Source of the DNA: Deferribacter abyssi
Lineage (GTDB): Bacteria; Chrysiogenota; Deferribacteres; Deferribacterales; Deferribacteraceae
Assembly: GCF_049472655.1 (NCBI RefSeq)
Contig: NZ_JAQNCS010000007.1
Location: 45,066 to 109,065, forward strand
Direction: 5' to 3'
Length of the DNA stretch: 64,000 nt
Under the pieces are notes generated by a model. It saw nothing but the letters and a program-made list of their open reading frames with translations, had not been told where the DNA came from and ran no database searches. Every line of letters begins with the position of its first letter. The stretch's first letter is position 1. Both the position numbers and the translations under genes were made by a program. Shown in pieces: positions 1 through 8,495 of this stretch.

Positions 1-227
1 ATTGTTACTTTTGCGATGTCATACAAAGAAAAACCTGCATCTTCAACAATTTTTACAAGATTATTCAAAACCAAACTTACTTCAGATTCAATATCTGAAT
101 TTAAAATTTCATTGGTTGAAGGATCTATCGGTATCTGCCCTGAGACAAAAAGCATATTTCCAATTTTAACAGCCTGAGAATAAGGTCCAATAGCTTTTGG
201 TGCTCTTGAGGTATTAATATATTCCAT
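1..227 (-). CDS. ridA: RidA/YjgF family deaminase, partial (3' end outside window)
   Basis: The first 75 codons are visible, starting at the ATG whose complement is at 225-227, behind a GGAGG ribosome binding site. The N-terminus reads NTSRAPKAIGPYSQAVKIGN followed by LFVSGQIPIDP, the signature of the RidA/YER057c/UK114 family. Members hydrolyse reactive 2-aminoacrylate and other enamine/imine intermediates released by PLP enzymes such as threonine dehydratase; they are small cytosolic trimers of about 125 aa. The catalytic Arg region lies beyond the window edge, so activity cannot be judged. It is the downstream gene of the methyltransferase-like gene, 14 bp away on the same strand. Confidence 0.9.
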   Translation of the reverse strand, partial: MEYINTSRAPKAIGPYSQAVKIGNMLFVSGQIPIDPSTNEILNSDIESEVSLVLNNLVKIVEDAGFSLYDIAKVT

Positions 228-241
228 GATAACCTCCAATA

Positions 242-925
242 CTAAATTTTCATACCTGTAATCACTTTCCAGATAAAATAAAATTCCGAATCAACTCTAT
301 CAAGAAATTTGAAAAACTTTGTATATTCATTATCAGTTTTAAACAAATAAGGTTTAAAATTGTTCAATGCAAAAAATTTTTTAAGTTCATCCATACTGAT
401 ATCTTGAATAATTTCATCTTCCTTCAAATTAATAAAAATGTTGCTTAGACCATTTTTTAGAGAAGAATACCATCTCTTTAATTTTTCATAAACAGGTATT
501 TCACTCCCAGCACTTAAAACTTCAAGAACATTCTTACCATTTCTACCATATACCTGAGGATACACAACCAATAAAAATTTCCCACCAACATTTAAGCTCA
601 AATTAATAGCATAAATAACATCGTACAATGGCTGAAAATTAAATGTGCCACATACAGATAATATAAAATCTACTTTTACTTTAGAGAGTGTATAAGCAAG
701 ATTTACCTCATATCTCAGAGGAATAGTATTTTTATAATTTTGCATTCTCTCTTTACTAACGACATAAACCCTTTTAAAATTTTTTTTATCAGCTAAGTGT
801 CTTGCAGTTATATAGTCATTGAATGATATATCACATGCATTTAAACCATACCCAGTTTCAATATCTAACCCATCAAAAAGCTTTAAAAAAGTAAGATAAT
901 CCCCTTCTATTTGTGTAAAATTCAT
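242..925 (-). CDS. SAM-methyltransferase-like protein of unknown substrate
   Basis: A 227-aa protein not assigned to a named family. The stretch around residues 20-35 (GLDIETGYGLNACDIS) resembles motif I of Rossmann methyltransferases. Residues ~85-120 (VDFILSVCG, then NLSLNVGGKFLLVVYP) resemble the motif IV/post-motif strand with its GG turn. The glycine loop is degenerate, so SAM binding is uncertain. The start chosen is the ATG at 925, because AAGGTGAT lies just upstream; a GTG three codons earlier overlaps that ribosome binding site and is less likely. It sits 14 bp upstream of ridA and is probably co-transcribed with it. Function is an inference from fold-like motifs only. Confidence 0.6.
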   Translation of the reverse strand: MNFTQIEGDYLTFLKLFDGLDIETGYGLNACDISFNDYITARHLADKKNFKRVYVVSKERMQNYKNTIPLRYEVNLAYTLSKVKVDFILSVCGTFNFQPLYDVIYAINLSLNVGGKFLLVVYPQVYGRNGKNVLEVLSAGSEIPVYEKLKRWYSSLKNGLSNIFINLKEDEIIQDISMDELKKFFALNNFKPYLFKTDNEYTKFFKFLDRVDSEFYFIWKVITGMKI

Positions 926-1068
926 AATTATCACCTTTTAAAATTTTTGATAATTAAATTTTAATTTACTGTTACGTTTTTTTAAGATATATAATTTAAA
1001 CAAACATTTCAATAAGATAATTATGCTCGTATTTACGAGAAACTAAGAGTTTGATGAAGAGGGTTAAA

Positions 1069-2043
1069 ATGACATTAAATGAAGTCATGGAACTTGTCAA
1101 AGATGATATAAAAGAAGTAGAAGAAGAATTGCTTAAGAACCTCGATTCTGAAGTGCAAATGGTCAATGAAGTAGCATCCTACGTTTTTAGAAGTGGGGGT
1201 AAAAGACTTCGTCCAATATTTTTAATTCTCTCTTCCAAATTAGCAGGCTATGAAGGAAAACGTGCTACTACTTTAAGTGGAGTTGTTGAGTATATCCATA
1301 CTGCTACTTTACTTCATGATGACGTTATTGATGGGGCAAAATACAGAAGAGGTAAAAAATCTGCCAATAACGTTTTTGGAAATGATATAACAGTATTATG
1401 CGGGGATTTTCTTTACTCAAGAGCTTTCGTCAATCTTGTTAAAGATGGCGACAGTGATGTACAGATGATCCTTGCCACTGCTGCCAAAACAATGAGTGAA
1501 GGTGAAGTGTTTCAATTAGTTAAAACGGCAAACTTCGATTTAACTATGGAAGATTATTTAAAAATCATATACTGCAAAACAGCAGTTCTTTTCTCAAGCT
1601 GTTGTGAAATAGGAGCAGTACTTGCAAAAACATCTTTTAAAGAAAGAAAAAACTTAAAAGAATTTGGTAGGCTCGTAGGTATTGCATTCCAAATGAGTGA
1701 TGATATTTTGGATTATCTTGGCGAAGAAGAAAAAACTGGCAAAAAACCAGGTACTGATTTAAGAGAAGGTAAAATGACCCTTCCTTTGTTACTTTTAAGA
1801 GACATAGCCACAGATGAAGAAAAAAAGATGCTCCACGAAATAATTCTTGACGAAAACAACTCTGACAAAAATCTAAGTTATATAATTGATCTTCTTAATA
1901 AATACAAAATCAAACAAAAAGCAGAAAATTATGTGGATAGTTTCATTAATGATGCTAAAACTAAATTAGATATATTTCCAGATTCTAAGTATAAAGACGC
2001 TCTTCTTTTTTTAAGTGAATACGTTATCAAAAGAGATCGATGA
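1069..2043 (+). CDS. ispB: Polyprenyl diphosphate synthase (octaprenyl/heptaprenyl type)
   Basis: A trans-prenyltransferase of about 324 aa that condenses IPP onto allylic diphosphates to make the side chain of quinones. The first aspartate-rich motif LLHDDVID is followed by the RRG loop. The second motif FQMSDDILDY is followed by KKPGTDLREGK, as in long-chain synthases of the IspB/HepT group. GGKRLRP near residue 45 binds IPP. The ATG at 1069 is preferred because GAGGG lies 6 nt upstream; TTG/ATG codons at 1051 and 1054 would extend it by 5-6 residues. It overlaps the radical SAM gene by 4 nt (ATGA). A Gx transporter gene, often linked with polyprenyl synthases, follows in the same run. Confidence 0.9.
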   Translation: MTLNEVMELVKDDIKEVEEELLKNLDSEVQMVNEVASYVFRSGGKRLRPIFLILSSKLAGYEGKRATTLSGVVEYIHTATLLHDDVIDGAKYRRGKKSANNVFGNDITVLCGDFLYSRAFVNLVKDGDSDVQMILATAAKTMSEGEVFQLVKTANFDLTMEDYLKIIYCKTAVLFSSCCEIGAVLAKTSFKERKNLKEFGRLVGIAFQMSDDILDYLGEEEKTGKKPGTDLREGKMTLPLLLLRDIATDEEKKMLHEIILDENNSDKNLSYIIDLLNKYKIKQKAENYVDSFINDAKTKLDIFPDSKYKDALLFLSEYVIKRDR

Positions 2044-3023
2044 TCGTAGAAGCAAAATTTTATGAAAAATTACCTGAAAACAAAGTACAATGTACACTCT
2101 GTCCCCATAATTGTATAATAAAAGATGGCAAAACAGGATTATGTCTTATAAGAAAAAACGAAAAAGGTATTCTTTATCAAACTTCATATAATGAAGTGAG
2201 CTCAATAGCTATTGATCCTATAGAAAAAAAACCTTTATACCATTTCTACCCTTCATCAAGCATTTTATCAATAGGTACGAATGGATGTAACCTTAAATGT
2301 CCATTTTGTCAAAATTGGCAAATAGCAACAACCATAACAAATAGGAAAATAATAAATCCTGATCTTTTGAAAAAATTTGCTATCATGCATAATTCTATAG
2401 GCATCGCATATACCTACAATGAGCCTTTTATCTGCTATGAATTTATCCTTGATTGTGCAAAAGTTTTTAATAACGCAGGATTGAAAAATGTTTTTGTCAC
2501 AAATGGACAAATAAATTATGAACCTTTGATGGAATTAGCTCCATATATTGATGCAGCTAACATTGACATTAAAGGATTTACAAACCATTTTTATAAATGG
2601 ATTAATGGTGATTTAACCACTACACTAAATACTATTGAACTGCTATTCAAAAAAGGAACCCATATAGAGCTAACAAATCTTATAATAACAAACAAAAATG
2701 ATGACATTGATAGTTTTGATGAGATGTGTAGGTGGATTGCAGATATAAGCGATAATATACCATTGCATATCTCGAAATATTTTCCAAATTACAAATTCAA
2801 AGAACCATCTACACCGCTTGAAACATTAAGAAATTTTTATAAAATTGCAAAAAAGCATTTAAAATATGTCTATATAGGAAATGCTCAAATACAAAATACA
2901 ACGGATACCTTCTGTCCAAAATGTAATCAACTTTTGATTGAACGTAATTATTATCAAACAAAATGTCATATAAATGAGCCAATATGTCCAGAGTGTTCAG
3001 AAAAGCTTTACTTTGTTTTATAA
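2040..3023 (+). CDS. AmrS-type radical SAM protein
   Basis: A 327-aa radical SAM enzyme of the AmmeMemoRadiSam (AmrS)/PflA-like group. The cluster motif is CNLKCPFC (C-x3-C-x2-C) at about residue 80, with the usual N-terminal CTLCPHNC and C-terminal CPKC...CPEC pairs that probably bind metal. Following residues (YTYNEPF, then the NIDIKGF region) match the family. AmmeMemoRadiSam members normally accompany Memo and AMMECR1 genes; neither is visible here, so the substrate is unknown. The ATG overlaps the stop codon of the prenyl synthase (ATGA), implying translational coupling. Its last 40 nt overlap the apbE lipoprotein gene. Confidence 0.85.
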   Translation: MIVEAKFYEKLPENKVQCTLCPHNCIIKDGKTGLCLIRKNEKGILYQTSYNEVSSIAIDPIEKKPLYHFYPSSSILSIGTNGCNLKCPFCQNWQIATTITNRKIINPDLLKKFAIMHNSIGIAYTYNEPFICYEFILDCAKVFNNAGLKNVFVTNGQINYEPLMELAPYIDAANIDIKGFTNHFYKWINGDLTTTLNTIELLFKKGTHIELTNLIITNKNDDIDSFDEMCRWIADISDNIPLHISKYFPNYKFKEPSTPLETLRNFYKIAKKHLKYVYIGNAQIQNTTDTFCPKCNQLLIERNYYQTKCHINEPICPECSEKLYFVL

Positions 3024-3940
3024 CTTTATTGATAATCTCTTGTTCAAACCAAAGTAATTATGAAACCAACAGTTTTTATGTGCTTGGAACAATCTTAAAT
3101 ATTACACTACCTAAATCAAAAAATAATTTTTTTAACATAACATACAAATTCATAAAAAAGAAAGAAGATAAAATTAACAGCTTCTATAATAAATTCAACT
3201 CATCTCCTATTTACACTAAAATAGTAATTGATGATGAAATTTACAATCTATTGAAAAAAGCTCAATTCTTTTACAATATTTCAAAACATAAGTTTGATAT
3301 TAGTATATATACTCTTACATCTCTGTACGGTTTTCCAGAAGGACCTTTTAAAATACCTTCAAATAAAAACATAGACAATGCCATGAAAATGATTGGTTTA
3401 AAAAATATACAACTTAATAGAAATCATATAATTAAATTAACTAACCTTAAAATCGATATGGGAGCCTATGCAAAAGGGTATATAGTAGATGAAGCAATCG
3501 AATTATTGAAAAAAAACGGTATTGAAAGTGCCATCGTGGACGCTGGCGGAGATCTTTTTGCACTCGGCCTAAAGAATGGTAATAAATGGCGTATAGCAAT
3601 AAAACATCCTGATACAGAAAATAGTTTTTTAAGTATTGTAAATGTTTCAAATAAGGCTGTTGTTACCAGTGGAAATTACGAACGCTTTTTCATTACTAAA
3701 GATGGGAAAAAAATTATTCATATATTCGATGCCACTACAGGTAAAAGTGCCAACAATTATAAAAGTATATCTGTCATAGCAAATACTACAGAATTGGCAG
3801 ATGGACTAAGTACTCTTTTTTTCTTGCTATCTTTGAAAGAAATAGAAAACCTGTGCTCAAGATTTAATACCCCTACCCTTGTTTACACCCTTGATAACAA
3901 AATTATTAAACTATGTTCTTGGGAAACTTATGAAAATTAA
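2984..3940 (+). CDS. apbE: FAD:protein FMN transferase lipoprotein (ApbE)
   Basis: ApbE uses FAD to attach FMN to threonines of exported or membrane proteins such as NqrB/C and RnfG/D. This 318-aa protein starts with a lipoprotein signal (hydrophobic LLCFITLLIISC, lipobox IISC), so it is likely anchored on the periplasmic side. Family motifs include IDMGAYAKGYIVDEA, DAGGDLFALG and the C-terminal HIFDATTGKSA with TTELADGLST. The start at 2984 lies inside the upstream gene without a strong ribosome binding site, suggesting coupling. The next genes encode a NusG-domain-II protein and a Gx transporter, a trio often seen with flavin- or Rnf-type membrane complexes; no such complex lies in this window. 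Confidence 0.92.
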   Translation: MSRVFRKALLCFITLLIISCSNQSNYETNSFYVLGTILNITLPKSKNNFFNITYKFIKKKEDKINSFYNKFNSSPIYTKIVIDDEIYNLLKKAQFFYNISKHKFDISIYTLTSLYGFPEGPFKIPSNKNIDNAMKMIGLKNIQLNRNHIIKLTNLKIDMGAYAKGYIVDEAIELLKKNGIESAIVDAGGDLFALGLKNGNKWRIAIKHPDTENSFLSIVNVSNKAVVTSGNYERFFITKDGKKIIHIFDATTGKSANNYKSISVIANTTELADGLSTLFFLLSLKEIENLCSRFNTPTLVYTLDNKIIKLCSWETYEN

Positions 3941-4283
3941 GACACTTGATTTTATTGTAATCATATTACTTATAATCATATCCATCTACCCACTATTTAA
4001 AAAAAATACTGGAAATAAACAACTATATCTGCTAGTTAATGATAAAAAAATTAAACTTCCTTTTAAAAACAAAACTATTAACTTAAAACACAGTTTTAAT
4101 AAAAACATCATAATTGAAATTAGTAAAGAAAAAGCTCGCATTTTAAAATCTGACTGTCCCTTACAAACATGTGTTAAAACAGGCTGGATATCCAACTGTA
4201 ATGATGCTACCGTTTGTATTCCTAATAAAGTAGCATTAATAATTGAGTGTAAAGAAAATGAATACGATGCTATCTCAAAATAA
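3930..4283 (+). CDS. NusG domain II-containing membrane-anchored protein
   Basis: A 117-aa protein with one N-terminal membrane segment (about residues 6-22, FIVIILLIIISIYPLF) and an extracytoplasmic beta domain. The domain ends in the family motif SDCPLQTCVKTGWIS, then VCIPNKVALIIE, with conserved cysteines. This is the small NusG domain II family, not the transcription factor NusG. The ATG at 3930 is chosen because an upstream in-frame start at 3879 would put 17 extra residues inside apbE. It overlaps the apbE stop and the following transporter gene. The molecular role is unknown; the linkage to apbE and a Gx transporter is recurrent in other genomes as far as known. Confidence 0.8.
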   Translation: MKIKTLDFIVIILLIIISIYPLFKKNTGNKQLYLLVNDKKIKLPFKNKTINLKHSFNKNIIIEISKEKARILKSDCPLQTCVKTGWISNCNDATVCIPNKVALIIECKENEYDAISK

Positions 4284-4767
4284 AAAGATAGCCCTTTTAT
4301 CCATTTTTTCAGCTATAACAGTAATCCTTGGTTATCTTGAAAATTTTATACCTTTGCCGTTTCCAGGAATAAAACTCGGTATAAGTAATATAGGTATAAT
4401 GTTATCTATTTACACATTAGGTTTCAGCTACTCCCTTGCAATAGTTACATTAAAATCATTAATTGTCCCTTTTTTCACAGGAAATGTCATTGTTAAAATT
4501 GCACTTGGCATGCCAGCCTCGTTTGCCTCATTTTTAATCATGTATACTTACTTTTTTTTAACCAAAAACTATTCTTCTCCTCTATCCACTGGAGCTTTAG
4601 GGGCATTTTTTCACATTCTAACCCAATTTTTTGTAGCAAAACAGCTTTTTATAAAAAATCTTGCAATTTTTAAGATTTTCCCTTATTTTTCATTGTTATC
4701 TGTCATTATGGGTATGTTGACGGGAATTATAACATATAAAATTTTAAAAATTTTAAATAACTATTGA
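4258..4767 (+). CDS. Gx transporter family membrane protein
   Basis: A 169-aa polytopic membrane protein of the Gx transporter family, historically labelled heptaprenyl diphosphate synthase component I. About five to six hydrophobic helices are visible; the motif PFPGIKLGISNIGIML after the first helix is diagnostic. These proteins resemble small ECF-type substrate-binding components, and a role in prenyl synthesis is doubtful. ATG at 4258 (or 4267) is preferred over a TTG at 4243. It overlaps the NusG-II gene by 26 nt. Adjacency to apbE suggests uptake of a flavin or cofactor precursor, but that is inference. Confidence 0.8.
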   Translation: MNTMLSQNKKIALLSIFSAITVILGYLENFIPLPFPGIKLGISNIGIMLSIYTLGFSYSLAIVTLKSLIVPFFTGNVIVKIALGMPASFASFLIMYTYFFLTKNYSSPLSTGALGAFFHILTQFFVAKQLFIKNLAIFKIFPYFSLLSVIMGMLTGIITYKILKILNNY

Positions 4768-4775
4768 GGCATATA

Positions 4776-5363
4776 ATGTATCAAAAAGTAATATTAGCTA
4801 GTGGTTCTCCCAGACGAAGAGCATTATTATCAAAACTTGGGATAAACTTTCAGTACGTTACTTCCACTATAGATGAACAATTAAACCATAACAAAAATAT
4901 CGTGGAAGAAGTTGTAAGACTTGCTACTATGAAAGCGTATGATGTAGCCAGAATTTACGATGAAGCATTTATAATCGGAGCAGATACTGTTGTAGTATGT
5001 GAAGGTAAGGTACTTGGTAAACCTCTAACAAAAGAAAACGCTATAGAAATGTTAAAATTTCTAAGCGGCAAAAAACATCAAGTCATCACTGGAGTAGCGG
5101 TAATTAATAAAAATGTAAAGTTCATAAAACAGTTTCATGACATCACTGATGTTTATTTTAAAAAATTAAATGACGACTTAATAAAATGGTATGTAGAAAA
5201 TGATGAACCTTTTGATAAAGCAGGAGCTTATGGGATCCAAAGTATGGGATGTCTTCTAGTTGAAAAAATTGTAGGTAGCTATGAAAATGTAGTAGGTTTA
5301 CCAGTCGCAAAACTCTTTGACGTTTTTAAAGAAATAGGAATTAGTCCTTATAGGGGGTTATAG
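4776..5363 (+). CDS. maf: Maf family nucleoside triphosphate pyrophosphatase
   Basis: A 195-aa Maf protein, a house-cleaning enzyme hydrolysing dTTP/UTP and modified nucleotides to monophosphates. The N-terminal ILASGSPRRRALLSKLG loop and the IIGADTVVVCEGKVLGKP segment are the conserved substrate and metal site. ADTVVVCEGKVLGKP with D at about residue 69 fits the YhdE-like dTTPase/UTPase subgroup. The ATG at 4776 has GAGG 7 nt upstream; an upstream TTG overlaps the previous stop. It overlaps the following acyl-CoA ligase by 1 nt (TAG/GTG). Confidence 0.93.
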   Translation: MYQKVILASGSPRRRALLSKLGINFQYVTSTIDEQLNHNKNIVEEVVRLATMKAYDVARIYDEAFIIGADTVVVCEGKVLGKPLTKENAIEMLKFLSGKKHQVITGVAVINKNVKFIKQFHDITDVYFKKLNDDLIKWYVENDEPFDKAGAYGIQSMGCLLVEKIVGSYENVVGLPVAKLFDVFKEIGISPYRGL

Positions 5364-6910
5364 TGGAATTTAAAAATCTTGCTGATATGCTAACAAAAAA
5401 TGCTAAAAAATTTAAAAACAAAAAATATCTATTCTTTGAAAATCAAAAATATACATATAACCAAGTAAATAAACTTACAAATAAATGTGCTCACGCTTTA
5501 CTTCGTCTTGGTTTGAAAAAAGGTGAAAGAGTAGCTATTCTTCTTGATAACTCTCCCGAATTTATATTTTCATTTTTTGGAATCACAAAATGTGGTGCAA
5601 TTGCTGTTCCTATAAATAATTTCTTAAAAGAAGAAGAAATTACATATATCCTTAATGATTGTAATGTAAAATTTTTAATTACTTCCGAAAACTATAAAGA
5701 CCTTTTTCCATATTTAAAAAGCAATACAACATCTTTAGAAAATATATTAACCTACGATTTTTCTTCTCCTGATTCTGTAAACCTAAATGAACTTATAACC
5801 AACGAATCCGATGAAAATCTGCCTTGTGATTTTGATTCTGAGGACTTAGCAGTCCTAATATACACATCAGGAACCACTGGTAACCCAAAAGGTGCAATGT
5901 TATCCCATAAAAATCTTCTTTCCAATTGTTATAGCACAACTCAAGCTTATAAAATAAATGTTAGAGACAGATTTCTACTCTTTCTTCCAATGTTTCATTC
6001 ATATGCATTTACAACTTGTGTACTACTTCCTACTTTTGTTGGTTGCTCAATTATTATTTTGCGTTCTGTTATGGAATTAAGAAGTAAAAAATTTAAAAAT
6101 ATTCTTCTTTTTAAAAGACCTACTTTTTTCTTAGGTGTACCACAAGTTTACTCAGCGCTTTCAAAAGCTAAATTGCCAAATTGGTTTATTAAATTTCTGT
6201 ATCCTGTAAGGATACATGTAAGTGGTGGAGCACCTTTGCCTGAAGAAATTTTAAACACTTTTAAAGAGAAATTTAGAAAACCTATCCTTGAAGGATATGG
6301 ACTTTCTGAAGCATCTCCAGTAGTTTCTGCCAACAGAATTGAATGGCAAAAACCCTATTCTGTAGGACTTCCTTTACCAGATGTTGAGGTAAAAGTGGTT
6401 AATGATGAAGAAGAAGAATTGCCTATAGGTGAGATTGGTGAATTGATTGTAAAAGGTCCAAATATTATGAAGGGATATTGGAATTTACCAGAAGCAACTG
6501 CTCAAGCAATAAGAAATGGTTGGTTATTCACTGGAGATATGGCAAAATTGGATGAAGATGGTTTTATTTATATTGTCGATAGAAAAAAAGATTTAATAAT
6601 TGTAAAAGGAATTAATGTATATCCGAGGGAAATAGAAGAGCTTCTCTACCAATACCCAGGAATTGAGGCAGCTGCAGTAATAGGAATACCAGATGAAGCA
6701 AGCGGAGAAGTTCCTATTGCTTATATAATGCCAGCAGATGGAGTAGAATTAAAAGAAAAAGATATAAAAAATTATCTTAAAGAACACCTTGCAAACTATA
6801 AATTACCAAGAAAAATAATTTTTGCTAAAGAATTACCCATGACAGCCACAGGCAAAGTGTTAAAAAGAAAATTAAAAGAACTTGTTTTAAAAGATTTTAA
6901 AAATAAATAA
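5363..6910 (+). CDS. Long-chain fatty acid--CoA ligase (AMP-binding)
   Basis: A 515-aa acyl-adenylate-forming enzyme. The phosphate-binding loop YTSGTTGNPKGAMLSHKNL is at about residue 175. The A5 motif EGYGLSEASPVV, the A7 motif FTGDMAKLDEDGFIYIVDRKKDLI and the C-terminal catalytic lysine in TATGKVLKRKLKE are all present. It activates carboxylates, probably fatty acids, to CoA thioesters for beta-oxidation or lipid synthesis. It starts with GTG at 5363, directly behind AGGGGG and overlapping the maf stop. It is the last gene of the tight plus-strand run that begins at the prenyl synthase. Confidence 0.9.
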   Translation: MEFKNLADMLTKNAKKFKNKKYLFFENQKYTYNQVNKLTNKCAHALLRLGLKKGERVAILLDNSPEFIFSFFGITKCGAIAVPINNFLKEEEITYILNDCNVKFLITSENYKDLFPYLKSNTTSLENILTYDFSSPDSVNLNELITNESDENLPCDFDSEDLAVLIYTSGTTGNPKGAMLSHKNLLSNCYSTTQAYKINVRDRFLLFLPMFHSYAFTTCVLLPTFVGCSIIILRSVMELRSKKFKNILLFKRPTFFLGVPQVYSALSKAKLPNWFIKFLYPVRIHVSGGAPLPEEILNTFKEKFRKPILEGYGLSEASPVVSANRIEWQKPYSVGLPLPDVEVKVVNDEEEELPIGEIGELIVKGPNIMKGYWNLPEATAQAIRNGWLFTGDMAKLDEDGFIYIVDRKKDLIIVKGINVYPREIEELLYQYPGIEAAAVIGIPDEASGEVPIAYIMPADGVELKEKDIKNYLKEHLANYKLPRKIIFAKELPMTATGKVLKRKLKELVLKDFKNK

Positions 6911-6949
6911 TTAAAAAACTTAAATTAATAATAATCACAGTCTTCATCG

Positions 6950-6983
6950 GTGTAAAATCTACACAATTGTGTAAATTTTACAC
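6950..6983 (+). promoter_or_regulatory. Tandem palindromes GTGTA-N5-TACAC (probable enhancer-binding-protein sites)
   Basis: Two copies of GTGTA-N5-TACAC lie at 6950-6964 and 6969-6983, with centres 19 bp apart. The second extends to a 9-1-9 perfect inverted repeat (6967-6985). They lie 67-100 bp upstream of a sigma-54-type promoter, the usual place for an NtrC-family activator. The regulator is not identified. Confidence 0.55.
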
Positions 6984-7046
6984 AATTTCATTAACATTGC
7001 GAAATCAAATATACCTAGATTATCAACAACTTATCAATTTACCCTT

Positions 7047-7064
7047 CTTGGCACACACTATGCT
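7047..7064 (+). promoter_or_regulatory. Sigma-54 (-24/-12) promoter
   Basis: CTTGGCACACACTATGCT carries the invariant GG (7050-7051) and GC (7062-7063) separated by exactly 10 bp. The -24 half TTGGCAC matches the sigma-54 consensus and the -12 half TATGCT matches in its GC. Transcription would start near 7075, about 33 nt before the ATG of the secreted protein. Confidence 0.65.
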
Positions 7065-7107
7065 CTATATTAAAACGTAGATTAAAGACATATAAGGAGG
7101 TGCAATC

Positions 7108-7479
7108 ATGAAAAAATTAATAATCTTAACAACAATCTTAGTTTTTGGTACAACTTTAGTGTTTGCCAAAGGGTCTAGATTTGGTAGAGGTTTTGGTTTA
7201 AGCCAAGGTTATGGACCAGGATATTGTGTAGGTTACAGTTATGGTGTTAATTTTCATGGTCCAACAAACCAATTAACAGAAGAATATGCAAAAAATGCTG
7301 TTGAAAAAATACTTAAAGCTAACTTCAAAGGATATACAATAAAAGGAGTAGAAAAATTCAGAGTACCTAGAGGTACAATTTATGAAATTAATGTTACAGA
7401 TACTGTAGGAAACACATTTAAATTTCGTGTTAATCCTTGGGGTTCAGTTAGAGGGCCTTTCCCTATCTACAACAATTAA
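7108..7479 (+). CDS. Small secreted Gly/Tyr-rich protein of unknown function
   Basis: A 123-aa exported protein. Residues 1-20 form a Sec signal peptide ending VFA-K. A Gly/Tyr/Phe-rich stretch follows (about 22-50, including SQGYGPGYCVGYSYG). A C-terminal domain of about 65 residues has PepSY-like spacing: an amphipathic helix (TEEYAKNAVEKILKANF) followed by three beta strands (GYTIKGVEKFRV, TIYEINVTD, FKFRVNPWG). A strong ribosome binding site (AAGGAGGTG) precedes the ATG. It stands alone between a sigma-54-type promoter and a terminator, so it is a single regulated gene. A single cysteine is present. The function is not recognised. Confidence 0.8.
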   Translation: MKKLIILTTILVFGTTLVFAKGSRFGRGFGLSQGYGPGYCVGYSYGVNFHGPTNQLTEEYAKNAVEKILKANFKGYTIKGVEKFRVPRGTIYEINVTDTVGNTFKFRVNPWGSVRGPFPIYNN

Positions 7480-7484
7480 CAATT

Positions 7485-7512
7485 GCCGCTGAAAAGCGGC
7501 ATCTCATTGTTT
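7485..7512 (+). terminator. Hairpin after the secreted-protein gene
   Basis: GCCGCT-GAAA-AGCGGC (7485-7500), extended by AACAAT/ATTGTT outer arms, follows the stop codon by 5 nt. The T-tract is weak, so it may be a terminator or an mRNA 3' stabiliser. Confidence 0.6.
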
Positions 7513-7616
7513 AATATTTATGTAAAACCTTTATATCTTAAGTTGCCACTAATGGTCAATCATCAGAAATTAAATTTTAAAATCTTTTAATTAATACGGA
7601 TTTTAAAAGTTTATTT

Positions 7617-7963
7617 TGGTGGAGGCGGCGGGAATCGAACCCGCGTCCGAGGAAACTTCGGCTTAAGGCACTACATGCTTAGCCTGTGTTTTGAAGTCCT
7701 GCTGATGTGCCCACAGGCAGGCCCAATCAGCAGCAAGCCTCTAAATTCTCGTCCAAAGCTTAGAGGCGTCGCCTTGGACCAGCCTGCTAAGTTGGCGCCC
7801 ATCACAGAACCGCAGGCAAGCCCTGTGTGGACGTCACTGCATTAATTAAGCAGCGAGTGCAAGTTCGTCGTTTGCAACTATTTTTGTCTGGCTGTTTTAC
7901 GAGGTGCCAGACCTCGGCATGCGCCTTAAACCTACATTTTCCCCGTCGAAACCTTTCGCCCCC
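7617..7963 (-). ncRNA. ssrA: Transfer-messenger RNA (tmRNA)
   Basis: On the minus strand the 5' end GGGGGCGAAAGG pairs with the 3' CGCCTCC to give a 7-bp acceptor. A T-arm (GCGGGTTCGATTCCCGC) and an encoded CCA follow, at 7617-7619. The tag reading frame is 7846-7875: from the GCA resume codon it encodes ANDELALAA and then TAA, closely like the E. coli tag core. It is a one-piece tmRNA of 347 nt. Together with SmpB, encoded just upstream on the same strand, it rescues ribosomes stalled on broken mRNAs and tags the product for proteolysis. Confidence 0.97.
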
Positions 7964-8003
7964 TTAATATATAAAAATTATATCTTATTTAACTCTTTTC
8001 AAG

Positions 8004-8459
8004 CTATTTCACTCTATACTTATTTTTCAGAGTTCGAGATATTTCTCTTTCCAAATCCTTTTTCTTAATTGTTTCACGTTTATCATAAAGTTTTTTACCT
8101 TTAGCAAGTGCTATTTCTATTTTTACCAAATTGTTTTTCAAATACACTTTGAGAGGAACAAGTGTTAGTCCTTTTTCTTGCACTTTACCAGCTAAACGTT
8201 CAATTTCTCTTTTATGCAAAAGAAGTTTTCTAGTCCTTTTTGGGTCATGATTCATTATATTACCCTGTTCATATGGAGATATATGACAATTTAGTAAAAA
8301 AGCTTCACCGTCTTTTATTCTAATAAAAGAATCTCGCAAATTTATACGGCCATTCTTAGCAGACTTTACTTCAGTACCCTTCAAAACAATACCAGCTTCA
8401 TATTTTTCAATAATCTCATAATCATGAAATGCTTTTTTATTCGTAGTCAATACTTTCAT
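8004..8459 (-). CDS. smpB: SsrA-binding protein SmpB
   Basis: A 151-aa basic protein binding tmRNA and placing it in the ribosomal A site. The conserved core is visible: NKKAFHDYEIIEKYEAGIVLKGTEVKS at the N-terminus, the NLRDSFIRIKDGEAFLLNCHISPYEQGN segment, and the basic C-terminal tail GKKLYDKRETIKKKDLEREI. The tail normally mimics the codon-anticodon helix. AAAGGTAT lies upstream of the ATG. It sits 40 bp upstream of ssrA on the same strand, so the two partners may be co-transcribed. Confidence 0.97.
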   Translation of the reverse strand: MKVLTTNKKAFHDYEIIEKYEAGIVLKGTEVKSAKNGRINLRDSFIRIKDGEAFLLNCHISPYEQGNIMNHDPKRTRKLLLHKREIERLAGKVQEKGLTLVPLKVYLKNNLVKIEIALAKGKKLYDKRETIKKKDLEREISRTLKNKYRVK

Positions 8460-8495
8460 AAAACAAATATACCTTTAAGGACATAATTTGTAAAT

